DNA from: CAKSHC01 sp045594545
GTDB lineage: Bacteria; Bacillota; Clostridia; Oscillospirales; UMGS1783
Direction of reading: 5' to 3'
Assembly (NCBI GenBank): GCA_045594545.1
Contig: JAZNYQ010000037.1
Location: 1 to 27,822, forward strand
Length of the DNA stretch: 27,822 nucleotides
Shown: one piece after another, positions 1 to 6,087 of the stretch
Layout: the number at the start of each line of letters is the position of its first letter
How positions within the stretch are numbered: position 1 is the stretch's first letter
The notes under the pieces: generated by a model
What the model saw: only the letters and a program-made list of their open reading frames with translations
What the model was told of the DNA's origin: nothing
The model's database searches: none
Program-made: the position numbers and the translations under genes

Positions 1-65
1 TTTATGATTTGATGCGGCGCATCATGAATTGGCTACGCCATGAATTCTCGCCGGCTCCATGAATT
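1..65. repeat. Mini-hairpin array with ATGAATT linkers (runs to the window edge)
   Basis: Exact ATGAATT linkers lie at 24-30, 40-46 and 59-65, with a degenerate copy, ATGATTT, at 4-10. Between them sit short self-complementary segments: GATGC-GGC-GCATC at 11-23, TGGC-TAC-GCCA at 30-40, and a GCCGGC palindrome at 50-55. The linkers are constant while the hairpins differ, so this is an ordered repeat and not chance palindromes. It lies downstream of the rubredoxin gene and abuts its terminator stem. Function is unknown. Known mini-hairpin intergenic repeats in bacteria can affect mRNA stability or act as mobile non-autonomous elements; neither is shown here. Confidence 0.6.
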
Positions 66-92
66 AAGCGGCAACCCAACGGGTTGCCGCTT
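66..92 (-). terminator. Terminator-like hairpin after rubredoxin
   Basis: A perfect 12-bp stem (66-77 with 81-92, AAGCGGCAACCC type) encloses a 3-nt loop and begins 9 nt beyond the rubredoxin stop codon on the minus strand. No long T-run follows on either strand, so it may be a weak or bidirectional terminator, or an mRNA 3' end stabiliser. Confidence 0.6.
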
Positions 93-101
93 ATGGTTTG
101 G

Positions 102-236
102 TTATTCGGCGGGGGAGAACTGGTCTTTGCCGACACCGCACAGGGGGCACTCGTAATCGTCGGGCAGGTCGGCGAACTTAACGCCCTCGGCCTCCTCGTC
201 GTACTCGTAACCGCAAACATCGCATACGTATTTCAT
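102..236 (-). CDS. Rubredoxin (short-loop form)
   Basis: This 44-residue protein carries the two iron-binding knuckles of rubredoxin, C5-x2-C8 in CDVCGYEYD and C30-x2-C33 in CPLCGVGKDQF. It is expected to hold one Fe(Cys)4 centre and pass electrons in the cytoplasm. It is about eight residues shorter than the usual 52-54. The loop normally reading DPxxGDPxxGVxPGTxF is cut to roughly DEEAEGVKF, and the usual Trp after LPDD is a Tyr. The ATG at 236 follows an AAAGGAG ribosome binding site. It lies 18 nt downstream of the flavodiiron gene on the same strand, so it is probably cotranscribed and may donate electrons to that enzyme (inference from context). The stop at 102-104 is followed by a strong stem. 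Confidence 0.9.
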   Translation of the reverse strand: MKYVCDVCGYEYDEEAEGVKFADLPDDYECPLCGVGKDQFSPAE

Positions 237-254
237 GGTAGGTATCTCCTTTCG

Positions 255-2045
255 TTATTGTATGGGTTCAAAATCAACGGCACCGTGTTTGCACAGCGGG
301 CAGATGAAATCGTCGGGCAGGGTATCGCCTTCATGGACGAAACCGCAGATCTTGCAGACGTAGCCTTTCTTGCCCTCGGTTTCGGGCTTAAACTTAACGT
401 TGGCATGGTAGTAGGCGTAGGACATGGTCTCTCGATCGGACAGGACTCTTGATTCGGTGATCGAGCAGATGAACATCCCGTGGGTATCCAGATCTACATA
501 CTGTTCCACCTTCAAGGACATAAAAGCATTGATATGGCGGGGCAGGAAGACCAGCCCGTTGTCGCTTCTCAGCGGGGTGCAATCGGCAAACTTATCCACA
601 TTGCGCCCGCTTTGGAAACCGAATGCCTCGAAGACCTTAAAGGGGGCATCGATGGACAGGCAGTTGAGATTCATTTTGCCCGTCTGCTTAATTACATGAT
701 GGGAATAGTTTTCCTTATTGATGGTGACGGCAATGCGATTGGGAACACTGGTCACCTGCGTGACGGTGTTAACGATCAGCCCGTTATCCTTTTTGCCGTC
801 GTTGGACGTTACAACATACAGGCCGTAGCCGATATGGAACAGGGCCGACAGATCGTTCTTATTGGCCGTGGCATCCTGCTGTGCCAGATAGTCCTTGCAC
901 AGTCCGCCTGCCAGCGCCTCCAGCTGCGCCTCGCTCTCCTCGTTGAGCGCCGAGAGGATGCGCACAGTGGTGTCGGCATAGGTGAGATTCTTGCTCTTTT
1001 CCAGCATGCCACGCATGACCTTGGTGGCCATAGGTGCCCACGAACCGTTCTCGATAAAGGCGACGGTGCGGTTCTGGAAATTGCGCTCGGTCAGATGCTC
1101 GATAAAGGAGCGCATGAAGGGGAAAATGTCGGCGTTGTAGGTGGTGGTCGCCAGCACCAGTTTATTGTAACGGAAGGCATCCTCCACCGCTTCAGCCATG
1201 TCGCAACGGGCCAGATCGTTGACCACAACCTTGGGGCAACCGTTGGTCTTGAGTTTTTCAGCTAACTGCATGACCGCCTTTTTGGTGTTGCCGTAGACCG
1301 AGGTGTAGGCAATCACAATGCCCTCGTCCTCAGGCTGGTAACTCGACCAGGTATTATATTTATCCAGATAATAGCCGAGATTTTCTTTAAGAACCGGACC
1401 GTGCAGGGGACAGATGATCTCAATATCCAGACCGGCCGCTTTTTTGAGCAATGCCTGTACCTGCGCGCCGTACTTGCCGACGATGCCGATATAATAGCGG
1501 CGAGCTTCACACGCCCAGTCTTCCTCCACATCCAGCGCACCGAACTTGCCAAAGCCGTCGGCCGAGAAGAGGACCTTATCGGTGGCATCGTAGGTTACGA
1601 TGACTTCCGGCCAATGCACCATGGGCGCGGTAACAAAGGTCAGTTTATGATAGCCCAGATCAAGCGTATCACCCTCGCCGACCACCAGGCGATTCTCGGT
1701 AAACTCGGTGCCAAAAAACTGTTTCATCATAGCAAAAGCCTTGGCCGAGGACACGATGGTGGTGTTGGGGTAGGCTTTGAGGAAATTGACGATATTGGCC
1801 GAGTGATCGGGTTCCATATGCTGGATGATCAGATAGTCGGGGGTGCGCCCGCTCAGTGTGTGCTGGATATTGTCCAGCCATTCGTGGGTGAAGTTGGCAT
1901 CAACGGTATCCATAATGGCGATCTTCTCGTCGAGAATGGCGTAGGAATTATAGGCCATGCCGTTGGGTACGATATACTGCCCTTCGAACAGATCCACTTT
2001 GTGATCGTTCACACCGATATATTGAATGGTTTTGGTGATGGTCAT
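255..2045 (-). CDS. Flavodiiron protein fused to flavin-reductase and rubredoxin domains
   Basis: This 596-residue cytoplasmic enzyme of the A-type flavoprotein (FprA/ROO) family reduces O2 to water and/or NO to N2O in anaerobes. Four domains can be read. A metallo-beta-lactamase-like diiron domain (1-240) has H76-x-E78-x-D80-H81, H144, D163 and H215 as the expected iron ligands. A flavodoxin domain (about 242-395) has an FMN loop at TSVYGNT. A flavin-reductase-like FMN domain spans about 400-550. A C-terminal rubredoxin domain (561-596) has C564/C567 and C582/C585. The core family enzyme is about 400 residues, so the last two domains are fusions that would shorten the electron route from NAD(P)H. 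The ATG at 2045 follows an AGGAGG site. A free rubredoxin gene follows at once. Whether O2 or NO is the preferred substrate cannot be read from sequence. Confidence 0.95.
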   Translation of the reverse strand: MTITKTIQYIGVNDHKVDLFEGQYIVPNGMAYNSYAILDEKIAIMDTVDANFTHEWLDNIQHTLSGRTPDYLIIQHMEPDHSANIVNFLKAYPNTTIVSSAKAFAMMKQFFGTEFTENRLVVGEGDTLDLGYHKLTFVTAPMVHWPEVIVTYDATDKVLFSADGFGKFGALDVEEDWACEARRYYIGIVGKYGAQVQALLKKAAGLDIEIICPLHGPVLKENLGYYLDKYNTWSSYQPEDEGIVIAYTSVYGNTKKAVMQLAEKLKTNGCPKVVVNDLARCDMAEAVEDAFRYNKLVLATTTYNADIFPFMRSFIEHLTERNFQNRTVAFIENGSWAPMATKVMRGMLEKSKNLTYADTTVRILSALNEESEAQLEALAGGLCKDYLAQQDATANKNDLSALFHIGYGLYVVTSNDGKKDNGLIVNTVTQVTSVPNRIAVTINKENYSHHVIKQTGKMNLNCLSIDAPFKVFEAFGFQSGRNVDKFADCTPLRSDNGLVFLPRHINAFMSLKVEQYVDLDTHGMFICSITESRVLSDRETMSYAYYHANVKFKPETEGKKGYVCKICGFVHEGDTLPDDFICPLCKHGAVDFEPIQ

Positions 2046-2075
2046 TCGAACATCCTCCTCTTCTTTTCTGAGGAC

Positions 2076-2081
2076 AGTATA
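2076..2081 (-). promoter_or_regulatory. Possible -10 element of the flavodiiron gene
   Basis: On the minus strand TATACT lies about 30 nt upstream of the flavodiiron start. The -35 position reads only CATACA at 17-bp spacing, a weak match to TTGACA, so assignment rests on the -10 and its position. Confidence 0.35.
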
Positions 2082-2110
2082 TCCTAAATTCTGGTTGTTG
2101 TATGTTGTAA

Positions 2111-2147
2111 AACCAACAAAAGCAACAGATATTCCACTGTTGCTTTT
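2111..2147 (-). terminator. Terminator of the SpoIIQ-like gene
   Basis: On the minus strand an 11-bp perfect stem (2137-2147 with 2118-2128, AAAAGCAACAG/CTGTTGCTTTT) with an 8-nt loop is followed by a T-rich tract containing GTTGGTTTT. It begins just past the stop codon at 2153, so it ends the M23 gene transcript before the flavodiiron promoter. Confidence 0.8.
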
Positions 2148-2152
2148 ATTTT

Positions 2153-2833
2153 TTAGCCGATAATCGAGAGGGGGTCGATACGGCGCCCGTTCTGGATGAC
2201 TTCCAGATGCAAGTGGGGCTCGTCGGCCGCCTCAAAAGGCAGGTCCTCACCGACGGTGCCGATGGCATCGCCCGCCTTAACGGATTGTCCCGTTTCGGCA
2301 AAGACCGTGTCGCCCAGCCCGCAATAGACTGAAATACACCCGTCGGGGTGGGTGATCTCCATAGTGTGACCGGTCAGTTCGTCATAGTAAAAGTCGGTGA
2401 CTAAACCCGCACCGATCGCGCACACCACATCGCCGACATTGGCCAAAAAGTCAATACCGGCATGGGTGCGCCAATCGTCCATCGTTTCGGAGAAGACCAG
2501 CGCATCCGCCGAGTATCCTTCGCCCAAGGCTCCGGCCAGCGGCGTCATATAGATGACCGGTTCGGGTTCCGGCTCCGGCTCGGGTTCGGGTTCCGGCTCG
2601 GGTTCGGAAGCCGTTTGCGACGAGGACTGTGAGGGCTGGTTGACAATGGGCACTTCGGATTTTTGCTCGCTTTGAATCTGGGCTATGTCCTCGGCTTGTC
2701 TATCATTGAAGTGTTGTACCGAGAAATAGACGGACAACACCACCAGCAACAGACAGAAGACACAGGACAGACCGAAGATCAGCCGATCGCGCGCCCGTTT
2801 CTTTTCATCGGTGCTTGAAGAAAATCTACTCAT
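2153..2833 (-). CDS. spoIIQ: Membrane-anchored M23 (LytM) protein, SpoIIQ-like
   Basis: This 226-residue protein has a basic N-terminus, one transmembrane helix (about 18-39), a Q/S-rich stalk, eight consecutive Glu-Pro dipeptides (77-92), and an M23/LytM domain (about 98-222). The metallopeptidase residues are intact: H124-x3-D128, and H207-x-H209 in HLHLEV. SpoIIQ in spore formers has this layout and, with SpoIIIAH, forms the channel between forespore and mother cell. Clostridial SpoIIQ proteins keep the zinc site, whereas that of B. subtilis is degenerate. The ATG at 2833 follows GGAGG with 8-nt spacing. SpoIID lies 3.2 kb away on the same strand, which supports a sporulation role. A vegetative M23 endopeptidase acting in division or cell-wall turnover remains possible, so the symbol is tentative. 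Confidence 0.65.
   Translation of the reverse strand: MSRFSSSTDEKKRARDRLIFGLSCVFCLLLVVLSVYFSVQHFNDRQAEDIAQIQSEQKSEVPIVNQPSQSSSQTASEPEPEPEPEPEPEPEPVIYMTPLAGALGEGYSADALVFSETMDDWRTHAGIDFLANVGDVVCAIGAGLVTDFYYDELTGHTMEITHPDGCISVYCGLGDTVFAETGQSVKAGDAIGTVGEDLPFEAADEPHLHLEVIQNGRRIDPLSIIG
2558..2605 (-). repeat. Glu-Pro coding minisatellite in the M23 gene
   Basis: 48 nt made of eight six-base units (CGG/GGG alternating with TTC/CTC on the plus strand) encode eight Glu-Pro dipeptides between the stalk and the LytM domain. The unit length keeps frame, so copy-number changes would lengthen or shorten a rigid spacer without breaking the gene. Confidence 0.85.
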
Positions 2834-2852
2834 ATACGTTTACCTCCGTCTT

Positions 2853-2882
2853 CATTATGGACGAATTGGTAAAGTTTTATGC
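2853..2882 (-). promoter_or_regulatory. Possible forespore (SigG/SigF-type) promoter of the M23 gene
   Basis: On the minus strand GCATA (2878-2882) is followed after exactly 18 nt by CATAATG (2853-2859). This resembles the Bacillus SigG pattern GnATR - 17/18 - CATnnTA with one mismatch. No good SigA promoter is visible here on this strand. A problem is that the predicted transcript start would fall at or just before the GGAGG ribosome binding site at 2843-2847, leaving almost no leader. Confidence 0.35.
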
Positions 2883-2888
2883 TTTGTC

Positions 2889-2916
2889 TTGAAAAAAGAA
2901 AAATTTATGATACAAT
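2889..2916 (+). promoter_or_regulatory. SigA-type promoter for the 2938 gene
   Basis: TTGAAA (2889-2894) and TACAAT (2911-2916) are separated by 16 nt, just upstream of the AAAGGAG ribosome binding site of the next gene. It is back-to-back with the putative promoter of the divergent M23 gene. Confidence 0.65.
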
Positions 2917-2937
2917 AGAAATAAAGGAGTGGATCGT

Positions 2938-3555
2938 ATGCTTAAAACAGAACGTATTGCCGTCATGAATTTTGAAAATGCCATGCGCGGCGCACGCAAT
3001 CCCCTTAACAGTTGGGCACGCTCAGACAGTTTTTATGATGAGCAGGGCAATTTTGTGCTCGGCCCGAACGATTTGGATCTGGCCAAGCGGCTTCGCAACG
3101 CCGGCTCGGATCACCGCAAATACCTGCGTCAGGTGCTGGTGTGTATGGATATTACGGCGCCGATGTATTGGTGGAAAGAATTTGATACCTATAAGGTGGG
3201 CACGGTCGCCAATTCCACTTCGACCATGCACAAGATCCATGCCGCCCCCTTTACCGCCGAGGACTTTTCCTGTGAGCGTATGACCGAGGAGACCCGTCGG
3301 CAGTTTGATGGGGTGATCGCCTATCTGGAAGGTCTGCGTGTGCGCTATAACGAAACCAAGGACAAGGCGCTTTGGGTGGATATGATCCAGTTTTTACCCT
3401 CGTCCTATAACCAGATGCGTACCGTGACGATGAATTATGAAAATCTGATCAATATGTATCATGCCCGTAAAAATCACAAGTTAACCGAGTGGCATGATCT
3501 GTGCGCCGCCATTGAGCAGTTGCCTTACGCCAAGGAACTGATCATCGGCGAATAA
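2938..3555 (+). CDS. Conserved protein of unknown function, possibly ThyX-like
   Basis: A 205-residue soluble protein with no signal peptide or membrane helix. I recognise the style of a protein recurrent in Clostridia and their phages, but not an established function. A central segment (about 64-96) rich in Trp/Tyr/Ser reads PMYWWKEFDTYKVGT and then NSTSTMH. A second block (about 150-175) reads SSYNQMRTVTMNYENL. The spacing of basic, aromatic and Ser residues is faintly like the substrate-binding part of flavin-dependent thymidylate synthase (ThyX), but the canonical RHRxxS motif is absent, so no enzyme activity is assigned. The ATG at 2938 is preferred over an in-frame GTG at 2929 because the latter overlaps the AAAGGAG site. 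It has its own promoter and precedes a cobalamin riboswitch. Confidence 0.8.
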   Translation: MLKTERIAVMNFENAMRGARNPLNSWARSDSFYDEQGNFVLGPNDLDLAKRLRNAGSDHRKYLRQVLVCMDITAPMYWWKEFDTYKVGTVANSTSTMHKIHAAPFTAEDFSCERMTEETRRQFDGVIAYLEGLRVRYNETKDKALWVDMIQFLPSSYNQMRTVTMNYENLINMYHARKNHKLTEWHDLCAAIEQLPYAKELIIGE

Positions 3556-3567
3556 CATTATAAAAAA

Positions 3568-3748
3568 TCAAGCGGAGGGGAAGCCGGTGTAAGTCCGGCA
3601 CGAGCCCGTCGCCGTGAGGTGCGTGATGTTTTCGTTCTGGCCGGATGCCGCAATCCGGGACAGGCCATTGGGAAACCGAGAAGGCGAACGAAGATGCACC
3701 GAGTCGAAATATCCGCCGCCTGATTGCCTCTGTGTGGTTGCGAGTGCC
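3568..3748 (+). ncRNA. Cobalamin (B12) riboswitch
   Basis: The leader contains the conserved core GGGGAAGCCGGTGTAAGTCC near 3577, then a GGCACGAGCCCGTCGCCGTGA block to about 3616, closely matching the cobalamin aptamer pattern (GGGAA..GGTGnnAnTCC..CnGnCCCGCCACTGT). The distal half has CCATTGGGAAACCGAGAAGGC near 3664 and GAGTC...CCGCCG to about 3720, matching the second conserved half. A further stem (CCTCT near 3727 with AGAGG near 3754) precedes the ribosome binding site at 3770. No terminator-like U-run is present between aptamer and start codon, so control of translation of the downstream lipoprotein is more likely than attenuation. Exact ends are approximate. Confidence 0.92.
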
Positions 3749-3783
3749 GACCGAGAGGAAATATAATACAAGGAGAAACCAGT

Positions 3784-4218
3784 ATGAAACAGACAGAACG
3801 TAAAAAAATTCTGTCGCTGCTTCTTGTTGTGATGCTATGTGCGGCCATAGCGCTGACCGGTTGCAGTGACACCCATTCTTCGGCTATGCCGAGCGAGCCC
3901 TCAATAGAGGCTATCGTCAAGGGCGAGGGTAACACCGTATTTCCTTTTACGGTGGTCGATCCCGACGGCAAAGAAACGGCCTATGAGATCCATACCGACA
4001 AAACGGTAGTGGGCGAGGCGTTATCTGAGCTTGGTCTGATCGAGGGCGAGATGGGGCCGTACGGCTTATATGTGCACAAAGTGGCAGGGATCGAGGTGGA
4101 TTTTGACAGGGATGGGCTCTATTGGGCCTTCTATGTCAACGGCGAATACGCCATGAGCGGTGTAGATACGACCGAGATCAAAGACGGCGAAGCCTATATG
4201 TTCAAGGCACAAGCATGA
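3784..4218 (+). CDS. DUF4430 lipoprotein under B12 riboswitch control
   Basis: A 144-residue exported lipoprotein. It has a lysine-rich N-terminus and hydrophobic stretch, with a lipobox ending in Cys at residue 26 (LTGC), then a short S/P linker and one DUF4430 domain (about 45-143). The family signature is seen in the segment YWAFYVNGEYAMSGVD followed by a KDGE turn. DUF4430 is also called the transcobalamin-like C-terminal domain. With the riboswitch immediately upstream and an ECF S component overlapping its 3' end, a role in capturing cobalamin or a corrinoid at the cell surface is likely (inference). The ATG at 3784 has an AAGGAG site; an upstream in-frame start would lie inside the riboswitch and is rejected. 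The stop overlaps the next start as ATGA. Confidence 0.92.
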   Translation: MKQTERKKILSLLLVVMLCAAIALTGCSDTHSSAMPSEPSIEAIVKGEGNTVFPFTVVDPDGKETAYEIHTDKTVVGEALSELGLIEGEMGPYGLYVHKVAGIEVDFDRDGLYWAFYVNGEYAMSGVDTTEIKDGEAYMFKAQA

Positions 4219-4739
4219 GACCGACGGTACGGGAGATCGCCGTATTCGGCGTGCTGGGCGCGCTGATGTTCGCTTCCGATATCGCCATGGAAGTGCTGCC
4301 GAATATCCATTTGATCGGGGTATTTATTATCGCCGCCACGGTCGTCTATCGGCAAAAGGCGCTGTATCCGCTATATGTCTATGTATTGCTCAATGGGCTA
4401 TATGCGGGATTCTCGCTGTGGTGGATCCCCTATCTGTATGTGTGGACGGTGCTGTGGGGCGTGACGATGTTGTTGCCCAAAGCCATGCCCAAATGGTTGG
4501 CGCCCATTGTCTATGCGGCGGTGTGCGGTCTGCACGGGCTGTTGTTTGGGGTGCTGTATGCACCGGCGCAGGCGCTTCTGTTTGGACTGAATGGCCGGCA
4601 GACGCTGGCGTGGATTGCGGCAGGATTGCCTTTTGATGTGGTCCATGCAGTAGGGAACGTGGTGTGCGGTCTGCTGATTTGCCCCATCATTTTAATTTTG
4701 CGCAAAACCAAAGAACCCGTCAAGGGAGACACTTCATAA
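4215..4739 (+). CDS. ECF transporter S component, probably for cobalamin or a precursor
   Basis: A 174-residue integral membrane protein with about five to six hydrophobic helices and the N-terminal VREIAVFGVLGALMFASD style of ECF substrate-binding (S) subunits. Such proteins bind a vitamin and work with a shared EcfT/EcfA1/EcfA2 energising module, which is not encoded in this window. The start overlaps the lipoprotein stop (ATGA), so translation is probably coupled and both lie under the cobalamin riboswitch. The substrate is therefore inferred to be a corrinoid or related compound; sequence alone does not prove it. Gln, Trp and Tyr-rich loops are visible, but no binding residues can be assigned. 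A terminator overlaps the stop codon. Confidence 0.85.
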   Translation: MRPTVREIAVFGVLGALMFASDIAMEVLPNIHLIGVFIIAATVVYRQKALYPLYVYVLLNGLYAGFSLWWIPYLYVWTVLWGVTMLLPKAMPKWLAPIVYAAVCGLHGLLFGVLYAPAQALLFGLNGRQTLAWIAAGLPFDVVHAVGNVVCGLLICPIILILRKTKEPVKGDTS

Positions 4740-4758
4740 AGAAGTAGTCTCCTTTTTT
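4725..4758 (+). terminator. Terminator of the B12 uptake cassette
   Basis: GGAGAC/GTCTCC continuing as ACTTC/GAAGT with one bulged A forms an 11-bp stem with an ATAAA loop, followed by six T. The stem includes the stop codon region of the S-component gene. Confidence 0.88.
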
Positions 4759-4775
4759 CTATACAAAGAGAAAAT

Positions 4776-4800
4776 GACACTTTCGGTTTTTGAAAGTGTC
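4776..4800. repeat. Stand-alone 9-bp hairpin
   Basis: GACACTTTC at 4776-4784 pairs perfectly with 4792-4800 across a 7-nt T-rich loop. It sits in the gap between two convergent genes. No T-run follows directly, so it is called only as structured DNA/RNA, possibly a back-up terminator. Confidence 0.5.
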
Positions 4801-4871
4801 ATAGTGGGTTACATACTTTGAGGAAGGGAAATACTTGCCGAAAATAAAGAATATCTTTCTCGGCGGGTAAA

Positions 4872-5045
4872 GTGATATTGCAAACTATCGTTTGCAGTGA
4901 TATTTGACCTGCGGTCAAGTTATATGAAAGCCTTGCGGCTTTCGTTATATTATATTCGCTCATAAACTGTCCGAAGGACAATATAACTTGGCGAAAGCCA
5001 AATATAACTGCGAAGCAATATCACTCGCCGTTAGGCGAATATAAC
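4872..5045. repeat. Nested mini-hairpin array (GTGATATT / ATATAAC linkers)
   Basis: Seven short hairpins (4880-4895, 4904-4918, 4926-4943, 4968-4980, 4988-5001, 5009-5017, 5025-5038) are separated by eight linkers. Left-half linkers are GTGATATT (4872, 4897) and GTTATAT (4919, 4944). Right-half linkers are ATATAAC (4981, 5002, 5039) and AATATCAC (5017), the exact reverse complements of the left ones. The whole element can therefore fold as a large cruciform or multibranched RNA with local arms. It fills most of the gene-free gap between convergent genes (4740-5094). It is not a CRISPR array: units are short, hairpins vary, and there are no fixed-length spacers. Confidence 0.8.
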
Positions 5046-5075
5046 TGAGGCACCTTCCTTGCGGAGGGTGCCTCA
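5046..5075. terminator. Terminator-like hairpin between convergent genes
   Basis: TGAGGCACC pairs with GGTGCCTCA and the helix continues through TTCC/GGAG (one wobble) around a TTGC loop. It lies 20 nt past the stop of the AEC transporter gene (minus strand) and directly after the mini-hairpin array. No clean T-run follows on either side, so it may act in both directions or weakly. Confidence 0.55.
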
Positions 5076-5094
5076 ATTGACGGGTTCTTATTTT

Positions 5095-6033
5095 TTAAAA
5101 AAGTTGTAGGGAACTGAGCAGGAAGATCCAGCCGAACAGGGTGAACAGGCAGAGTGCCGAGGAAAAGACGACGATCTGAGCGGCCAGTTCCTCATCTCCG
5201 CCCATCTGTTGGGCCATGGAGAAAGAAGAAACGGCGGTGGGCGCGCCGAAAGCGACCATCAAACAGACCAGCGCCTCGCCCCGAAAACCGAGCAGTACGG
5301 CGGCGGTGATGGCCAGCGCCGGTACGATCAGCAGGCGGGTAGCCACGGTAATGATCAATTCCTTGATGCTGGTTTTGATGGTGGAGAAATTGAAACTCGC
5401 ACCCAGCACCACGATCGCCAAAGGCGAAGCGATGGAGGCGGCATCGCTGACGGTGGTTTCGATCAGCGAGGGCAGTTGGATATCCAACAACAGGAAAATG
5501 GCACCGACGGCACAGCCGATGACCAGGGGATTGGTGAGAATGCCTTTGATCAGTTTGCCGAATTGGATCTTACCGTCCCGAAACCGCTCCAGCGTAATAA
5601 CGGCTAAAATGTTAAACAGGGGAACGATAATGGCTACCATAAGCGACGAAAGCCCGCCTGCATTGTCCCCGCAGATATAGTTGACCAACGGGATGCCGAG
5701 AATGGCAAAATTAGAACGGAAAAAACCCTGCAACATCACGCCGCGCTTGGCGTTATCCTTCGTAAACAAAAAGACAAGCCCGTAGCCTGCGGCAAAGACG
5801 ATCAACACGGCGATCACGGTAAAGGCTATCAGTTTTCCGTCGAGGATCGAGCCAATGTCGGTTTTATATATATTATAGAAAAGAAGTATGGGCAGGAAAA
5901 TTTTGAAGATCAGCCGATTGATGGCATTGAACTGATCCTTGGTGGCCACCCGAAATTGTTTTAGCCCATACCCCAACAGCATCAATAAAAAGATGGGGGT
6001 AATGGCCTCGACCGATAACAGTAAACTATCCAT
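5095..6033 (-). CDS. AEC-family (auxin efflux carrier-like) transporter
   Basis: A 312-residue inner membrane protein with about ten hydrophobic segments in two halves. It shows the family's N-terminal ITPIFLLMLLGYGLKQ, an FFRSNFAILGIPLV segment, and a C-terminal segment with FGAPTAVSSFSMAQQMGGD. Bacterial AEC members export or import small organic acids or amino-acid-like compounds (malate/malonate carriers are known); the substrate here is unknown. The ATG at 6033 is chosen over an in-frame TTG six bases upstream because AAAGGA is correctly spaced only for the ATG. It has its own strong promoter, whose -35 overlaps the stop codon of spoIID upstream. Confidence 0.9.
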   Translation of the reverse strand: MDSLLLSVEAITPIFLLMLLGYGLKQFRVATKDQFNAINRLIFKIFLPILLFYNIYKTDIGSILDGKLIAFTVIAVLIVFAAGYGLVFLFTKDNAKRGVMLQGFFRSNFAILGIPLVNYICGDNAGGLSSLMVAIIVPLFNILAVITLERFRDGKIQFGKLIKGILTNPLVIGCAVGAIFLLLDIQLPSLIETTVSDAASIASPLAIVVLGASFNFSTIKTSIKELIITVATRLLIVPALAITAAVLLGFRGEALVCLMVAFGAPTAVSSFSMAQQMGGDEELAAQIVVFSSALCLFTLFGWIFLLSSLQLF

Positions 6034-6057
6034 ATACAAATCCTTTGTTTTTTATAT

Positions 6058-6087
6058 AGTATACTCTTATCGTATCTGGCTTGTCAA
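6058..6087 (-). promoter_or_regulatory. SigA promoter of the AEC transporter
   Basis: On the minus strand a perfect TTGACA (6082-6087) and TATACT (6058-6063) are 18 nt apart. The -35 covers the spoIID stop codon, so this promoter is embedded at the end of the neighbouring gene. Confidence 0.8.

Noticed and set aside
480..1265. A plus-strand frame opposite the flavodiiron gene
   Set aside because: The minus strand encodes a full, motif-complete enzyme; the plus frame has no matching features.
3558..3971. Minus-strand frames across the riboswitch and lipoprotein start
   Set aside because: The region is explained by a cobalamin aptamer and a lipoprotein signal sequence on the plus strand.
4799..4981. 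A 60-codon minus-strand frame in the hairpin array
   Set aside because: It consists largely of repeat sequence and lacks a ribosome binding site.
4872..5045. CRISPR array
   Set aside because: Repeats are only seven to eight bases, alternate in orientation between halves, and the inserts are self-complementary hairpins; no cas genes are in the window.
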